DNA of 64,000 nt. It comes from Candidatus Nitrosopelagicus sp. (lineage in GTDB: Archaea > Thermoproteota > Nitrososphaeria > Nitrososphaerales > Nitrosopumilaceae). Positions 48,997-57,753 of this stretch are shown here, one piece after another. Location: the NCBI GenBank assembly GCA_028345095.1, contig JAOMCQ010000003.1, positions 22,182 through 86,181 of the forward strand. The letters are read 5' to 3'. Numbering within the stretch: the first letter of the stretch is position 1; every line of letters begins with the position of its first letter. The notes beneath the pieces are model-generated. The model did not search any database and was not told where the DNA came from. It saw only the letters and a list, made by a program, of their open reading frames with translations. The translations under genes were made by a program, and so were the position numbers.

Positions 48997-50538
48997 TCAA
49001 AATTGGGATGCTTGTTCAATTATCTCTGACATATCTTTTGTTTGGCTTTCAGGAAGACCAGTAATTCCTCCAGTTAAACTATCTGTCTGAACACCTTTTT
49101 CAGCCAAAACGTTAGCTGCCATTAAAGACGTTCTTCCAGCCATACATACCATTAATGATTTTCCATTAGATTCTTGTAATGCATTGTCAATCTCTTCTGG
49201 AATTTGTTGTCCGGATAGCAGTTCTTGTGCAGTTCTAGCATTTGGAATTATAATTTTACTCTTATCAATTCCTAGTGATTTTGCTAATAATTCAATTCCT
49301 TCCTGACGTGGTGTGTATTGAGTATGAATCCAAATTACTTTATCATACTCATTTGCATTTGATGAAACATCTTGTTGTGAAACTTGATTAGGTGTTATAC
49401 TATTTCCAATCTTTTCAAAGTTCTTTCTATATTTTTCAATTCCATCACAAATCATAACAACATAGTTTCCGCCATTTTTGTATATCATTTGTAATGCTGC
49501 ATAAAGCTCAAGCGCACTACTCTCTCCCATATCATGTCCTTTATCAACAAAAAATTTTAGTAATGGTTTTGCTTGCTCAAAATCAATCTGATGTTTACCT
49601 GCATACTTTTCTGGATCGTAATATTTTAGACCATCTGCATTACCTACTGTTCTTATTCCTGCAACATCTTGTTGGTCAGGTGGAAATATGACATGAACAC
49701 CTTTCTTTCTATATTTTTCATCAAAGTATTTACTTAATCCTCCAGATGTTCCTCCGGTTCCAAAAGTACAAACAATATTGAAATTTTCTAATGATTCTCC
49801 ATTTTCGTGTAATTGTTGATCAATTTCGACGCCTGTTACAGTTCTATGTGCATCAACATTTAGTTCATTATCATATTGTTCTGGACAGAACAAATTGTAA
49901 ATTTTTGCAAGGAATTTTGCTAGATTGATTATATCTTTTTTAGCTAAAAATGTTTCAATGTCTCCGATATTGTTATCAAAAGTTTCCGGTTCAAATCCAA
50001 GCTCAATCATTTGAGAGCGAACATTTGCAGCTGTGGCTTTTGCAACCAATTCATCTTGTTTACTCTCCATTCCTGGTGCAGGACAAATATCCATATCTAA
50101 ATCCATAATTCGAATATTTCCATTTCTTAATTCTTTGAAAACCCCCTCCTGAAGTTTTCTTGAAACAAGTGCAATTGCAGTTACACCGATCTTTGATAAT
50201 AATCCTAGTGCAATCCCAAAGTTTCCTGAAGTAGCTTCAATTACTGTTGTTCCTGAAGTGATCTTACCTGTAGTTATTGCATCATGAATAATGTTAACGG
50301 CTGGTCTCACTTTGATTGAACCTGTTAGTAATGTACCATCAAATTTACCATAAACTTTGAAATCTTTGTTACTAATGTCTACATCGTAGACTGTCTTTGC
50401 ACATTCTTTCAAATCCTCTGTAAGATCAGTTAGTGGTGTTACATTAACAATCTCTACTTTGCCATCTTTTTCTTCTCTATGAGGAACTTTTGACCATATT
50501 TCTTGTTCAAACTTTTCCATTAATCCACTATCTGACAT
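48997..50538 (-). CDS. PLP-dependent cysteine synthase-like enzyme fused to C-terminal rhodanese-like domain
   Basis: SIKVRPAVNII, EATSGNFGIALGLL, FGTGGTSGGLSKYF; C-terminal WIHTQYTPRQEGIELL...LMVCMAGRTSLMAANVLAEKGVQTDSLTGGITGLPES. Confidence 0.85.
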   Translation of the reverse strand: MSDSGLMEKFEQEIWSKVPHREEKDGKVEIVNVTPLTDLTEDLKECAKTVYDVDISNKDFKVYGKFDGTLLTGSIKVRPAVNIIHDAITTGKITSGTTVIEATSGNFGIALGLLSKIGVTAIALVSRKLQEGVFKELRNGNIRIMDLDMDICPAPGMESKQDELVAKATAANVRSQMIELGFEPETFDNNIGDIETFLAKKDIINLAKFLAKIYNLFCPEQYDNELNVDAHRTVTGVEIDQQLHENGESLENFNIVCTFGTGGTSGGLSKYFDEKYRKKGVHVIFPPDQQDVAGIRTVGNADGLKYYDPEKYAGKHQIDFEQAKPLLKFFVDKGHDMGESSALELYAALQMIYKNGGNYVVMICDGIEKYRKNFEKIGNSITPNQVSQQDVSSNANEYDKVIWIHTQYTPRQEGIELLAKSLGIDKSKIIIPNARTAQELLSGQQIPEEIDNALQESNGKSLMVCMAGRTSLMAANVLAEKGVQTDSLTGGITGLPESQTKDMSEIIEQASQF

Positions 50539-50577
50539 ATGATTGCATAATTGAGCTTCAATTTAGAACTTTTGCAA

Positions 50578-50596
50578 TTAGCTTAGCGTAATTAGG
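50578..50596. promoter_or_regulatory. DtxR/IdeR-like box TTAGCTTAGCGTAATTAGG
   Basis: 12/19 to the classical TTAGGTTAGCCTAACCTAA consensus and 14/19 to the box at 55331; ~50 bp upstream of ferritin ATG. Confidence 0.4.
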
Positions 50597-50645
50597 TAAG
50601 GGTAATTTTCGAGAAGTATTTTAACTCCATACACTAAAGCATACT

Positions 50646-51161
50646 ATGAAAATATCTGGACCTTTAGTTAAAGCACTAAATAATCAAATTTCCATGGAGG
50701 CAAATGCTGCAAATGCATATCTTTCTGCAGCATCATGGTGTGAAGTAACTGGTTATGATGGAGCAGCTAGCTTTTTTCATGCTCAAGCAGAAGAAGAACA
50801 TCAACACATGCTAAAATTTGTAAACTTTGTTAATGGTCAATGTCTTGGAGCAATAATTCCTGGTACAAAGCAACCACCAAAAACTTACAAATCTTTAGAG
50901 TCAATATGTAAAACAGCATTATCAAATGAACAAGCTGTTACAAAAGCAATTAACCATATGGTTGACCTGGCACAAAAAGACAAAGATCATAATACATTCA
51001 CATTCTTACAGTTCTTTGTAAATGAGCAGATAGAAGAAGAACAACAATTTGAAAATATATTACAAAAATTCAATTTACTAGGTCGTGACAAACTTGCAAT
51101 ATATGAAATAGATAAACTACTTGGTAGTCTTGGTTCATCTGGTAGTGATTCTGAAAATTAA
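50646..51161 (+). CDS. Ferritin
   Basis: LNNQISMEANAANAYLSAASWCE; FHAQAEEEHQHMLKFV; FVNEQIEEEQQFENIL. Confidence 0.93.
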   Translation: MKISGPLVKALNNQISMEANAANAYLSAASWCEVTGYDGAASFFHAQAEEEHQHMLKFVNFVNGQCLGAIIPGTKQPPKTYKSLESICKTALSNEQAVTKAINHMVDLAQKDKDHNTFTFLQFFVNEQIEEEQQFENILQKFNLLGRDKLAIYEIDKLLGSLGSSGSDSEN

Positions 51162-51655
51162 TTAGAGTTTTTCCAATCTAGCTGTTTTTTATCATATTCT
51201 TCTTTTGAATACATTACTTTTGCAGGTACGCCTCCAACAACTGTATTTGGTGATACGTCTTTAGTTACTACTGCTCCCATTGCAACTATGCTATTTTCTC
51301 CAATAGTTATTCCTGCTTTGATTACTGCTCTACTACCAATTACTGCATTATCTTTTATCGTAACTCCAATTAATTTTTCACTTGGAGGGAATGGATCATT
51401 TGTTAATGATGCTGATGGTCCAATGAAAACATTATTTCCAATTCTTGACAATGGTGGAATGTAAACTAATCCTTCAATCATTGTATCGTTTCCAATTTTC
51501 ACATTATAGTCAACATGAGCAAGTGAACCAATTTTGACATTATTTCCTATTTCTGTATTATCTCCCACATATGCAAAATGCCATATTTTGGTATTTTTTC
51601 CTATTTTTGCTTTATCAGAAATGAAATTTTCTACCAATTCTATCACAAGTGCCAA
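51158..51655 (-). CDS. Hexapeptide-repeat N-acetyltransferase (WlbB-like)
   Basis: Left-handed beta-helix repeats: NTEIGNNVKIGSLAHVDYNVKIGNDTMIEGLVYIPPLSRIGNNVFIGPSASLTND. Confidence 0.88.
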   Translation of the reverse strand: MALVIELVENFISDKAKIGKNTKIWHFAYVGDNTEIGNNVKIGSLAHVDYNVKIGNDTMIEGLVYIPPLSRIGNNVFIGPSASLTNDPFPPSEKLIGVTIKDNAVIGSRAVIKAGITIGENSIVAMGAVVTKDVSPNTVVGGVPAKVMYSKEEYDKKQLDWKNSN

Positions 51656-51912
51656 GGTTTTCCTTGTTTAGTAATCTTTTCTGGAAGTGAGTCTTTATTT
51701 TTCTTGAGAAATTCATCTTCTTGTTTTTTGTCTCTTAATTCATCAGGAAGCATAACCGGAATCTCCTCAATTATGAAAAAATGTCTTTTACATGATGCAC
51801 AGTATATTGCACCTTCTTGCACTTCATCGCCTTTTGATTTAATCTCTATTAATTCTAAAGGATGATTTTTGCACATTGGACATGCCAAAATGTCTAATAG
51901 TTTTTTTCTCAT
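51643..51912 (-). CDS. Trm112-family zinc-ribbon protein
   Basis: MRKKLLDILACPMCKNHPLELIEI...IYCASCKRHFFIIEEIPVMLPDELR. Confidence 0.85.
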   Translation of the reverse strand: MRKKLLDILACPMCKNHPLELIEIKSKGDEVQEGAIYCASCKRHFFIIEEIPVMLPDELRDKKQEDEFLKKNKDSLPEKITKQGKPWHL

Positions 51913-52868
51913 TTTATATCTAGATAAATTGGAATCCCTTTTTGACTAGATAAAAGAGCTGCTTCTGCAATTCTTGTCACATTCACAGCATGCTCTGGTT
52001 TTACTCTTAACTCATTTTTACTCTCTATTGCATCAAGAAAATTTCTAATCTCTAATGATAATGGTTCTTCTTTTTGTTTAGATGGTGTTTCTGTTCCTTT
52101 GTCAGTTTCAACCCGTATTTCCTGTGTGATAAAATCTGAAAAAATTCGACCGTCTGTACAAACTGCATTAAAGTTTCTCACTCTGGTTGGAGTAATCCAA
52201 TTTGAAGAAATTGTGGCTATTCTGTTATCTTTGAAACCAAGCATTATTGTTGCAAAGTCTTCATGCTCGTGATTGATCTGACCTGATTTTGCAAATACAA
52301 CTTGTGGCGTTTCATCAAAAAGCCACATTGCTGTATCTATATCGTGTACACTTGTATCATAAATTATTCCCACATCTTTAATGTGTAGTGGCATTCTGTG
52401 TTCTCGATAAAATTCCAATCTAATTAAATCTCCAAATTTCTTTGATTTGAGATAATCTTTAACATGAGCTACTGCAGGATTAAATCTCTCAATATAACCA
52501 CATGTCAAAATAACTTTATTTTTTCTAGCTTCTTCTACTAATTTTTCACCATCTTCTGAAAGATATGTCATTGGTTTTTCTACAAAAACATGTTTCTTTT
52601 TTTTAATTAATTGTAATGCTAATTCTGAATGAGTTGATGTAGGTGTACAAATGAATGCTGCATCAAATTCTTCATTTCCAAATAATTCATCTGTTGTTTT
52701 ATAGTGATTTACATTATATTTTTCTCCAAACTCTTTTGCTCTTTCATAATTCATATCACAAATAGCTGATAATACGCCAAATTCTGATAATACTCTACAA
52801 TGATTCTTACCCCAGCCACCTGTTCCGATTTGAATTACTTTCATTTTTAATACACGTTTGTTAACCAT
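51909..52868 (-). CDS. Gfo/Idh/MocA-family oxidoreductase (WlbA-like)
   Basis: VIQIGTGGWGKNHCRVLSEFGVL; FVEKPMTYLSEDGE; CGYIERFNPAV. Confidence 0.88.
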   Translation of the reverse strand: MVNKRVLKMKVIQIGTGGWGKNHCRVLSEFGVLSAICDMNYERAKEFGEKYNVNHYKTTDELFGNEEFDAAFICTPTSTHSELALQLIKKKKHVFVEKPMTYLSEDGEKLVEEARKNKVILTCGYIERFNPAVAHVKDYLKSKKFGDLIRLEFYREHRMPLHIKDVGIIYDTSVHDIDTAMWLFDETPQVVFAKSGQINHEHEDFATIMLGFKDNRIATISSNWITPTRVRNFNAVCTDGRIFSDFITQEIRVETDKGTETPSKQKEEPLSLEIRNFLDAIESKNELRVKPEHAVNVTRIAEAALLSSQKGIPIYLDIK

Positions 52869-53761
52869 TTAGAAAATTTTTTGTTATTATTCATTACTAT
52901 CTGGGTGTATGTGTCCATCACCTCTTTCGTAATATTTCCAACTTTACCATCTCCAATTTTCTTAGATTCAATTTTGATTACAGGTGTTATTTCTGCAGCT
53001 GTTCCGGTCAAAAATACCTCGTCTGCTTTTTTTAGTTGCTCTTTCGTAATATTTCCAATTTTTGTTTTCACTTTCATACTTTTCGCAAATTCTAAAATTG
53101 ATTTTCTTGTAATACCATCAAGTGCTGAAGATGAAAGTGGTGGTGTAATCAAAGTATTATTTTTTACAATAAAGATATTTTCTCCAGGAGCCTCGCTCAC
53201 TTTATTATTTTTATCCAATAGAATTGCCTCATCAAATTTTCTTTTTTTTGCATCTTGTGTTGCTAGAATTGAATTTAAATAATTTCCACCCATTTTCGCT
53301 TGTGTAGGAGTTGAACTATCATTAAATTTTTTCCATTTTGAAATGCATGCTGTAATTCCATTTTTATTAAACAAATCTCCAAATGGAAAACAAAAAACAA
53401 CTGCATGTGTTGGTGCTTTTTTTGTCACATGTAGATTAATTCCATATTGACCAACAAAATAAAATGGTCTTATGTAACATGAAGTTTTAATTTTATTTTT
53501 TTTACATAAATTGATTATTGCATTTTTAATCTCTTTATTTGAAAATCTTAATGTTATGTCATAAAATTTACCTGAATTTCTGAATCTTGTAACATGTTCG
53601 TCTAATCTGAATATATTCAATTTTTCTCCATTCCAATATGCTCTAATTCCTTCAAAAATTGATGTGCCGTAATGAATTGCGTGAGTTGTTACTGGAATCT
53701 TTGCATTGCTATGTTTTACAAATTTTCCATCAAACCAAATTAATTTTGATATGGAACTCAC
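52847..53761 (-). CDS. ilvE: Branched-chain amino acid aminotransferase
   Basis: IWFDGKFVKHSNAKIPVTTHAIHYGTSIFEGIRAY; EAILLDKNNKVSEAPGENIFIV. Confidence 0.9.
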   Translation of the reverse strand: MSSISKLIWFDGKFVKHSNAKIPVTTHAIHYGTSIFEGIRAYWNGEKLNIFRLDEHVTRFRNSGKFYDITLRFSNKEIKNAIINLCKKNKIKTSCYIRPFYFVGQYGINLHVTKKAPTHAVVFCFPFGDLFNKNGITACISKWKKFNDSSTPTQAKMGGNYLNSILATQDAKKRKFDEAILLDKNNKVSEAPGENIFIVKNNTLITPPLSSSALDGITRKSILEFAKSMKVKTKIGNITKEQLKKADEVFLTGTAAEITPVIKIESKKIGDGKVGNITKEVMDTYTQIVMNNNKKFSKWLTNVY

Positions 53762-53796
53762 AAAAAAATCTAGAATTTTGTCTATTTATTTTATAA

Positions 53797-54393
53797 CTAG
53801 CTATATCCTTCTCTAGGAAATTTCATACCTAATACTCTCATCGTATTATCTTCTGATGAGGCAAATTTTTCTACAACACTCCAATTTTCATTAATTATTT
53901 CTGCCACTGATGTTGGTACCTGTTTCTCCCAATCATTCTTCGCTCCTGAAACTGATTCATACATATCATTTTTTACTGATGTGGCAGAGAGTTCTTTTCT
54001 CTGACCAATTTTTGGTTTCAATCTGTATAATTTTAGCATCAATCCCTCTGCCTTATCACCTGTGTAAGTATAGTAATCGCCTTCAATATTTCTAAGAATT
54101 TCTTTTCTTAATTTCCATGAACCTTTTGAAACAAGTGGCGGAAAATATTTCTTGAATGGTGCATGAAAGGTATAATTTGATGAAATTGTTATTGAATCTT
54201 TAAAAACCGATTCTAACATTTCTTTTCTTATATCAAATGTAAATGGAAAGCTTTTACTATTAATTTCAATATCGCCGGCAAGAAATCTAACTGGCATAAC
54301 CACAACCTTATCCTTTTTTACTAAATCTCTAATAATTTCTGCATGTGCATTTGTAACTGGATTCAAATGTGCTAAGTAAATTGCAATTGTCAT
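53797..54393 (-). CDS. Cytidylyltransferase-fold nucleotidyltransferase (NMNAT-like)
   Basis: IAIYLAHLNPVTNAHAEIIRDL (HIGH-like); KELSATSVKNDMYE. Confidence 0.6.
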   Translation of the reverse strand: MTIAIYLAHLNPVTNAHAEIIRDLVKKDKVVVMPVRFLAGDIEINSKSFPFTFDIRKEMLESVFKDSITISSNYTFHAPFKKYFPPLVSKGSWKLRKEILRNIEGDYYTYTGDKAEGLMLKLYRLKPKIGQRKELSATSVKNDMYESVSGAKNDWEKQVPTSVAEIINENWSVVEKFASSEDNTMRVLGMKFPREGYS

Positions 54394-54450
54394 AATTATG
54401 AGATGTTTGTCTCGTATTTTAATAACTGAATTCTTTTGTAGTTGCTCTTT

Positions 54451-55293
54451 CTACCCATATGATTCAAATTTAACTTCGTAACTACCATCTTGACGTTTGT
54501 TTCTTTCTGTTACAAAATCTTTATTTTGAAGAAAATCCATTGTTCCATCAATAGTTCCTTGCCATCCACAAATGTAAAACATTGTATTATCTTTAGTAAT
54601 CTTCTCTCCAACTAATTCTTCTAATGGAGATGTTTCACCGATCTTTGATCTTAAGAATTGTTCGACTCTTCCAGTTTGACCAGTCCATGCTCGGTTAAAC
54701 CATTCTTGTGGTCTACTTATTGCTGCTCTATATTTGAAATTCCATTTATCTGCTCCTCTATCAACACTCTCATTTTCTAAATCAGTGAGAAGTTGTTTGT
54801 AACTTAATTCATCAACATAACTTGCTCCGTGTAAAACCACAATTTCTCTTTTATCTCCAATATCATGAAGATGTTGTGCATAACTTACAAATGGTGCTAA
54901 TCCTGTTCCACCTCCAATACAAACAATTCTTCTAGTATCTGGGTCACCATTTGGTAATTCATCATTAATTGTCAAGTGACCTGTTGGTTTGATCCAGCTT
55001 ACTTCGTCACCTTCTTTTGCATTAAATAATTCTGTTGTTAATCTTCCTGGAAATGGTTTTCTAACCCATCGTATTACAAATTCAAAGCATTTTTTATTTT
55101 CCGGATGTGATGCAATTGAATATGCACGTCTAACTATCTTATTATTTTCTCCTGGAACTGGCATTCCAATTGTTAAAAATTGTCCTGCTTTGTAATCTGG
55201 GATGACTTTATCATCTGGAACAAGACGAAATATACCTAGATCTTCTTTTAATAATTGTGTATAAGTTAATGTTGCTTTATTATCTTCAACCAT
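54451..55293 (-). CDS. Ferredoxin-NADP(+) reductase-type flavoprotein
   Basis: RRAYSIAS FAD site; IGGGTGLAPFVSYAQHL; FYICGWQGTIDGTM. Confidence 0.9.
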   Translation of the reverse strand: MVEDNKATLTYTQLLKEDLGIFRLVPDDKVIPDYKAGQFLTIGMPVPGENNKIVRRAYSIASHPENKKCFEFVIRWVRKPFPGRLTTELFNAKEGDEVSWIKPTGHLTINDELPNGDPDTRRIVCIGGGTGLAPFVSYAQHLHDIGDKREIVVLHGASYVDELSYKQLLTDLENESVDRGADKWNFKYRAAISRPQEWFNRAWTGQTGRVEQFLRSKIGETSPLEELVGEKITKDNTMFYICGWQGTIDGTMDFLQNKDFVTERNKRQDGSYEVKFESYG

Positions 55294-55330
55294 TTCTTAA
55301 AACAAGGAATTTATGTTTAAATATCTTCTG

Positions 55331-55349
55331 TTAGATTAGCCTAACTCGA
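55331..55349. promoter_or_regulatory. DtxR/IdeR-like box TTAGATTAGCCTAACTCGA
   Basis: 15/19 match to TTAGGTTAGCCTAACCTAA; contains TTAG-C-CTAA dyad; just upstream of the TATA-like element of the divergent FNR gene. Confidence 0.45.
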
Positions 55350-55404
55350 ATTGAGTTAAATGTTGGTAATTTTTTAAGAAAACGAATCGTTTAGATTCAA
55401 TATT

Positions 55405-55481
55405 GGGCCGGTAGTTTAGACTGGTAGAATACGCGCATGGCATGCGTGGGGTCGAGGGTTCAAATCCCTTCCGGTCCACCA
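55405..55481 (+). tRNA. tRNA-Ala(GGC), CCA encoded
   Basis: Acceptor gggccgg/ccggtcc, anticodon loop ATGGCAT, T arm GAGGGTTCAAATCCCTT, followed by A-CCA. Confidence 0.93.
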
Positions 55482-55482
55482 T

Positions 55483-56016
55483 TTAATCTAAAAACTTTAA
55501 AATTTTTTTGAAATCAGGATCATTAAATTTATCTAATTTTTTTATTTCTTTTTCTGATAGTCTTTCTCCTATTCTTATCAATGCATATGCTGCACTTTTT
55601 ACAGCTTCTATATTAGAATCAAAAATTCCTTTGTGTAATTCCTTTATTCCTTTTTTTATTCCAATATGTCCTATTGCACCATATGCACAAGTTCTAACTA
55701 ATCCACTATCATCTTTTGTTAATTTTATAATATCTTGAATTGCTTTTTTTTCATTTCTATTTGCTAATACTAGAATTGTATATGCTCGTATATTCTTACT
55801 CTCATTTTTTAATCCACAAATTAACTGTTCCAAAATATTATTTTTATTAAGAAATAGTGTACTGAATACTTCTCCTCTAATCTCTATATTTTCATTATCG
55901 AATAATTTTATAATTTCTTTTATGATCTCTGGATCGTTGGTTTGAGTTAATTTTTGTAATATACTTTGCTTGAAATCTTCATTTTTGAGTGATTCTAAAA
56001 TTTCTCCCTTATTCAT
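55483..56016 (-). CDS. HEAT-repeat protein
   Basis: EIRGEVFSTLFLNKNNILEQLICGLKNESKNIRAYTILVLANRNEKKAIQDIIKLTKDDSGLVRTCAYGAIGHIG. Start trimmed from the ORF track since the 5' extension is antisense to alba. Confidence 0.8.
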   Translation of the reverse strand: MNKGEILESLKNEDFKQSILQKLTQTNDPEIIKEIIKLFDNENIEIRGEVFSTLFLNKNNILEQLICGLKNESKNIRAYTILVLANRNEKKAIQDIIKLTKDDSGLVRTCAYGAIGHIGIKKGIKELHKGIFDSNIEAVKSAAYALIRIGERLSEKEIKKLDKFNDPDFKKILKFLD

Positions 56017-56056
56017 TCTGCCTTGATTTAAATTATCCTCGTAATATTTTACTCGC

Positions 56057-56344
56057 ATGTCAACCGAACAACGAGACACTGTATTCATAGGTAAGAAACC
56101 AATCATGGCATACGTAACTTCTACGTTAATCCAATTGGCTAACTTGCCTTCTGTCAGCATCAAAGCTCGAGGAATGAGTATCGGTAGAGCTGTAGATGTT
56201 GCACAAATAATTTCAAGAAAGACCGAAAACTCCGGATATACAATTGGAAATATATCCATAGGCTCTGAAAGTTTGGAGTCACAAGACGGTAAGACAAGAA
56301 ATGTTTCCACAATAGAAATTGAAGTAAAGAGAAATACTCAATAA
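56057..56344 (+). CDS. alba: DNA/RNA-binding protein Alba
   Basis: VFIGKKPIMAYVTSTLIQLANLPSVSIKARGMSIGRAVDVAQIISRK. Confidence 0.95.
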   Translation: MSTEQRDTVFIGKKPIMAYVTSTLIQLANLPSVSIKARGMSIGRAVDVAQIISRKTENSGYTIGNISIGSESLESQDGKTRNVSTIEIEVKRNTQ

Positions 56345-56367
56345 ACTCTTTACTAGTTTTTTCTTTT

Positions 56368-57225
56368 TTATTTTGAATATTTATTTTCTAATTTTCTAAA
56401 TTTTGATAATTCTACAATATCATTAAACTGATCAAAATCCACTAAATCTTTTTTTAGTCTTGTTGTGGTGCCTTTAGTTTTCAATTCCTTTAGTATTTTC
56501 ATGGTTGCAAATGTATTTGCATATAATATTGAGAGTGGATACAGTATAAGTTGAAATCCCATTTTATGTAATACTTCTGTTGAACTAATTGGTGTTGCAC
56601 CACCTTCAATCATATTTGCAACTAATGGGGCATTAATTGATTTTCCAATCTTTCTCATTTCTTCTATCGAATTTGGTGCCTCAACAAAAATTAAATCTGC
56701 ACCTATTTTTTTATAATATTTTCCTCTCTCAATTGCATCATCTAGTCCTTCTGTAGCTCTTGCATCTGTTCTAGCTACTATAATGAAATCTTTATCTTGT
56801 TTTGCATCTACAGCTGCTGCCAATTTTTCTGCATATTCTTCTTTTTGAACAACTTCCTTCCCTTTCATATGTCCACATCTTTTAGGCCATTTCTGATCTT
56901 CGAGAAATATTCCTGATGCTCCTGCAATTTGTAAATCTTGGAGTAATTTCTTAACAGTTAACGCATTACCATAACCTGTGTCTACATCTACAATAAGAGG
57001 AACTGATATTGCATTTGCTATACGCCTTGCATTATCTGTAGTTTCTGATAATCCTATAAACCCATAATCTGGCATACCTAATAGTGTGGCAGATGTACCA
57101 TAACCTGTTTGAAACATGGCATCAAATCCAACTTTTTGAGCAATTTTTGCTCCAATTGCATCATATACTCCTGGAACTACTAGTGGTTTTGTTTTATTAT
57201 TGATTAGACTACGAAGCTTTTTCAT
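56368..57225 (-). CDS. Isocitrate lyase/PEP mutase-family enzyme
   Basis: VPGVYDAIGAKIAQKVGFDAMFQTGYGTSAT; VDVDTGYGN; GIFLEDQKWPKRCGHMKGKEVV. Confidence 0.9.
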   Translation of the reverse strand: MKKLRSLINNKTKPLVVPGVYDAIGAKIAQKVGFDAMFQTGYGTSATLLGMPDYGFIGLSETTDNARRIANAISVPLIVDVDTGYGNALTVKKLLQDLQIAGASGIFLEDQKWPKRCGHMKGKEVVQKEEYAEKLAAAVDAKQDKDFIIVARTDARATEGLDDAIERGKYYKKIGADLIFVEAPNSIEEMRKIGKSINAPLVANMIEGGATPISSTEVLHKMGFQLILYPLSILYANTFATMKILKELKTKGTTTRLKKDLVDFDQFNDIVELSKFRKLENKYSK

Positions 57226-57267
57226 ACAATCTTTTTGTTCTTGTTTTATTTATGATTAGCCTAGAAT

Positions 57268-57753
57268 TTATTTTTTAGAAGCCATTTCTTTGACTTTTTT
57301 TAATTCTGATTCCAAGAATTTTTTATATTTCTCAATTTCATGGTTTGTCATACTGGATACATTTGAACTCAATAAATTACCTAAAATGGTGATTCTTTCC
57401 AAAACATCCATTGCCATGAATTTTCCAACATTGGCCATTTTCATCACTGTGTCTATCTGCTCTTTCATATTTTTGTTAAATATCTCTAAATCTTTTGAGA
57501 TTGTTTTTCCTTCTTCCGTAATTTGATATTTCCCATCTTCTGTTTCTTCAATCAAACCTTCATCTAACAATCTACCTAATAATGGATAGATCAAACCTGG
57601 TGAAGGTTTCCATTTACCATCACTTTCTTCAATGGCTGAGTTGATAATCTCCTTTCCAGTATGTGGCATTTTTTGTAATTGCTTTAAGATGTAATATCTT
57701 GAGAATCCTCTTGGCACTGCACTTCCAACTCTTTGAGCCCACTGTTCAAACAT
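57268..57753 (-). CDS. PadR-family transcriptional regulator
   Basis: SRYYILKQLQKMPHTGKEIINSAIEESDGKWKPSPGLIYPLLGRLLDEGLIEETEDGKYQITEEGK; likely start MFEQWAQ at 57753. Confidence 0.88.
   Translation of the reverse strand: MFEQWAQRVGSAVPRGFSRYYILKQLQKMPHTGKEIINSAIEESDGKWKPSPGLIYPLLGRLLDEGLIEETEDGKYQITEEGKTISKDLEIFNKNMKEQIDTVMKMANVGKFMAMDVLERITILGNLLSSNVSSMTNHEIEKYKKFLESELKKVKEMASKK

Noticed and set aside
56017-56310. 5' extension of the HEAT-repeat ORF
   Set aside because: Antisense to the well supported alba gene; not plausible as coding.
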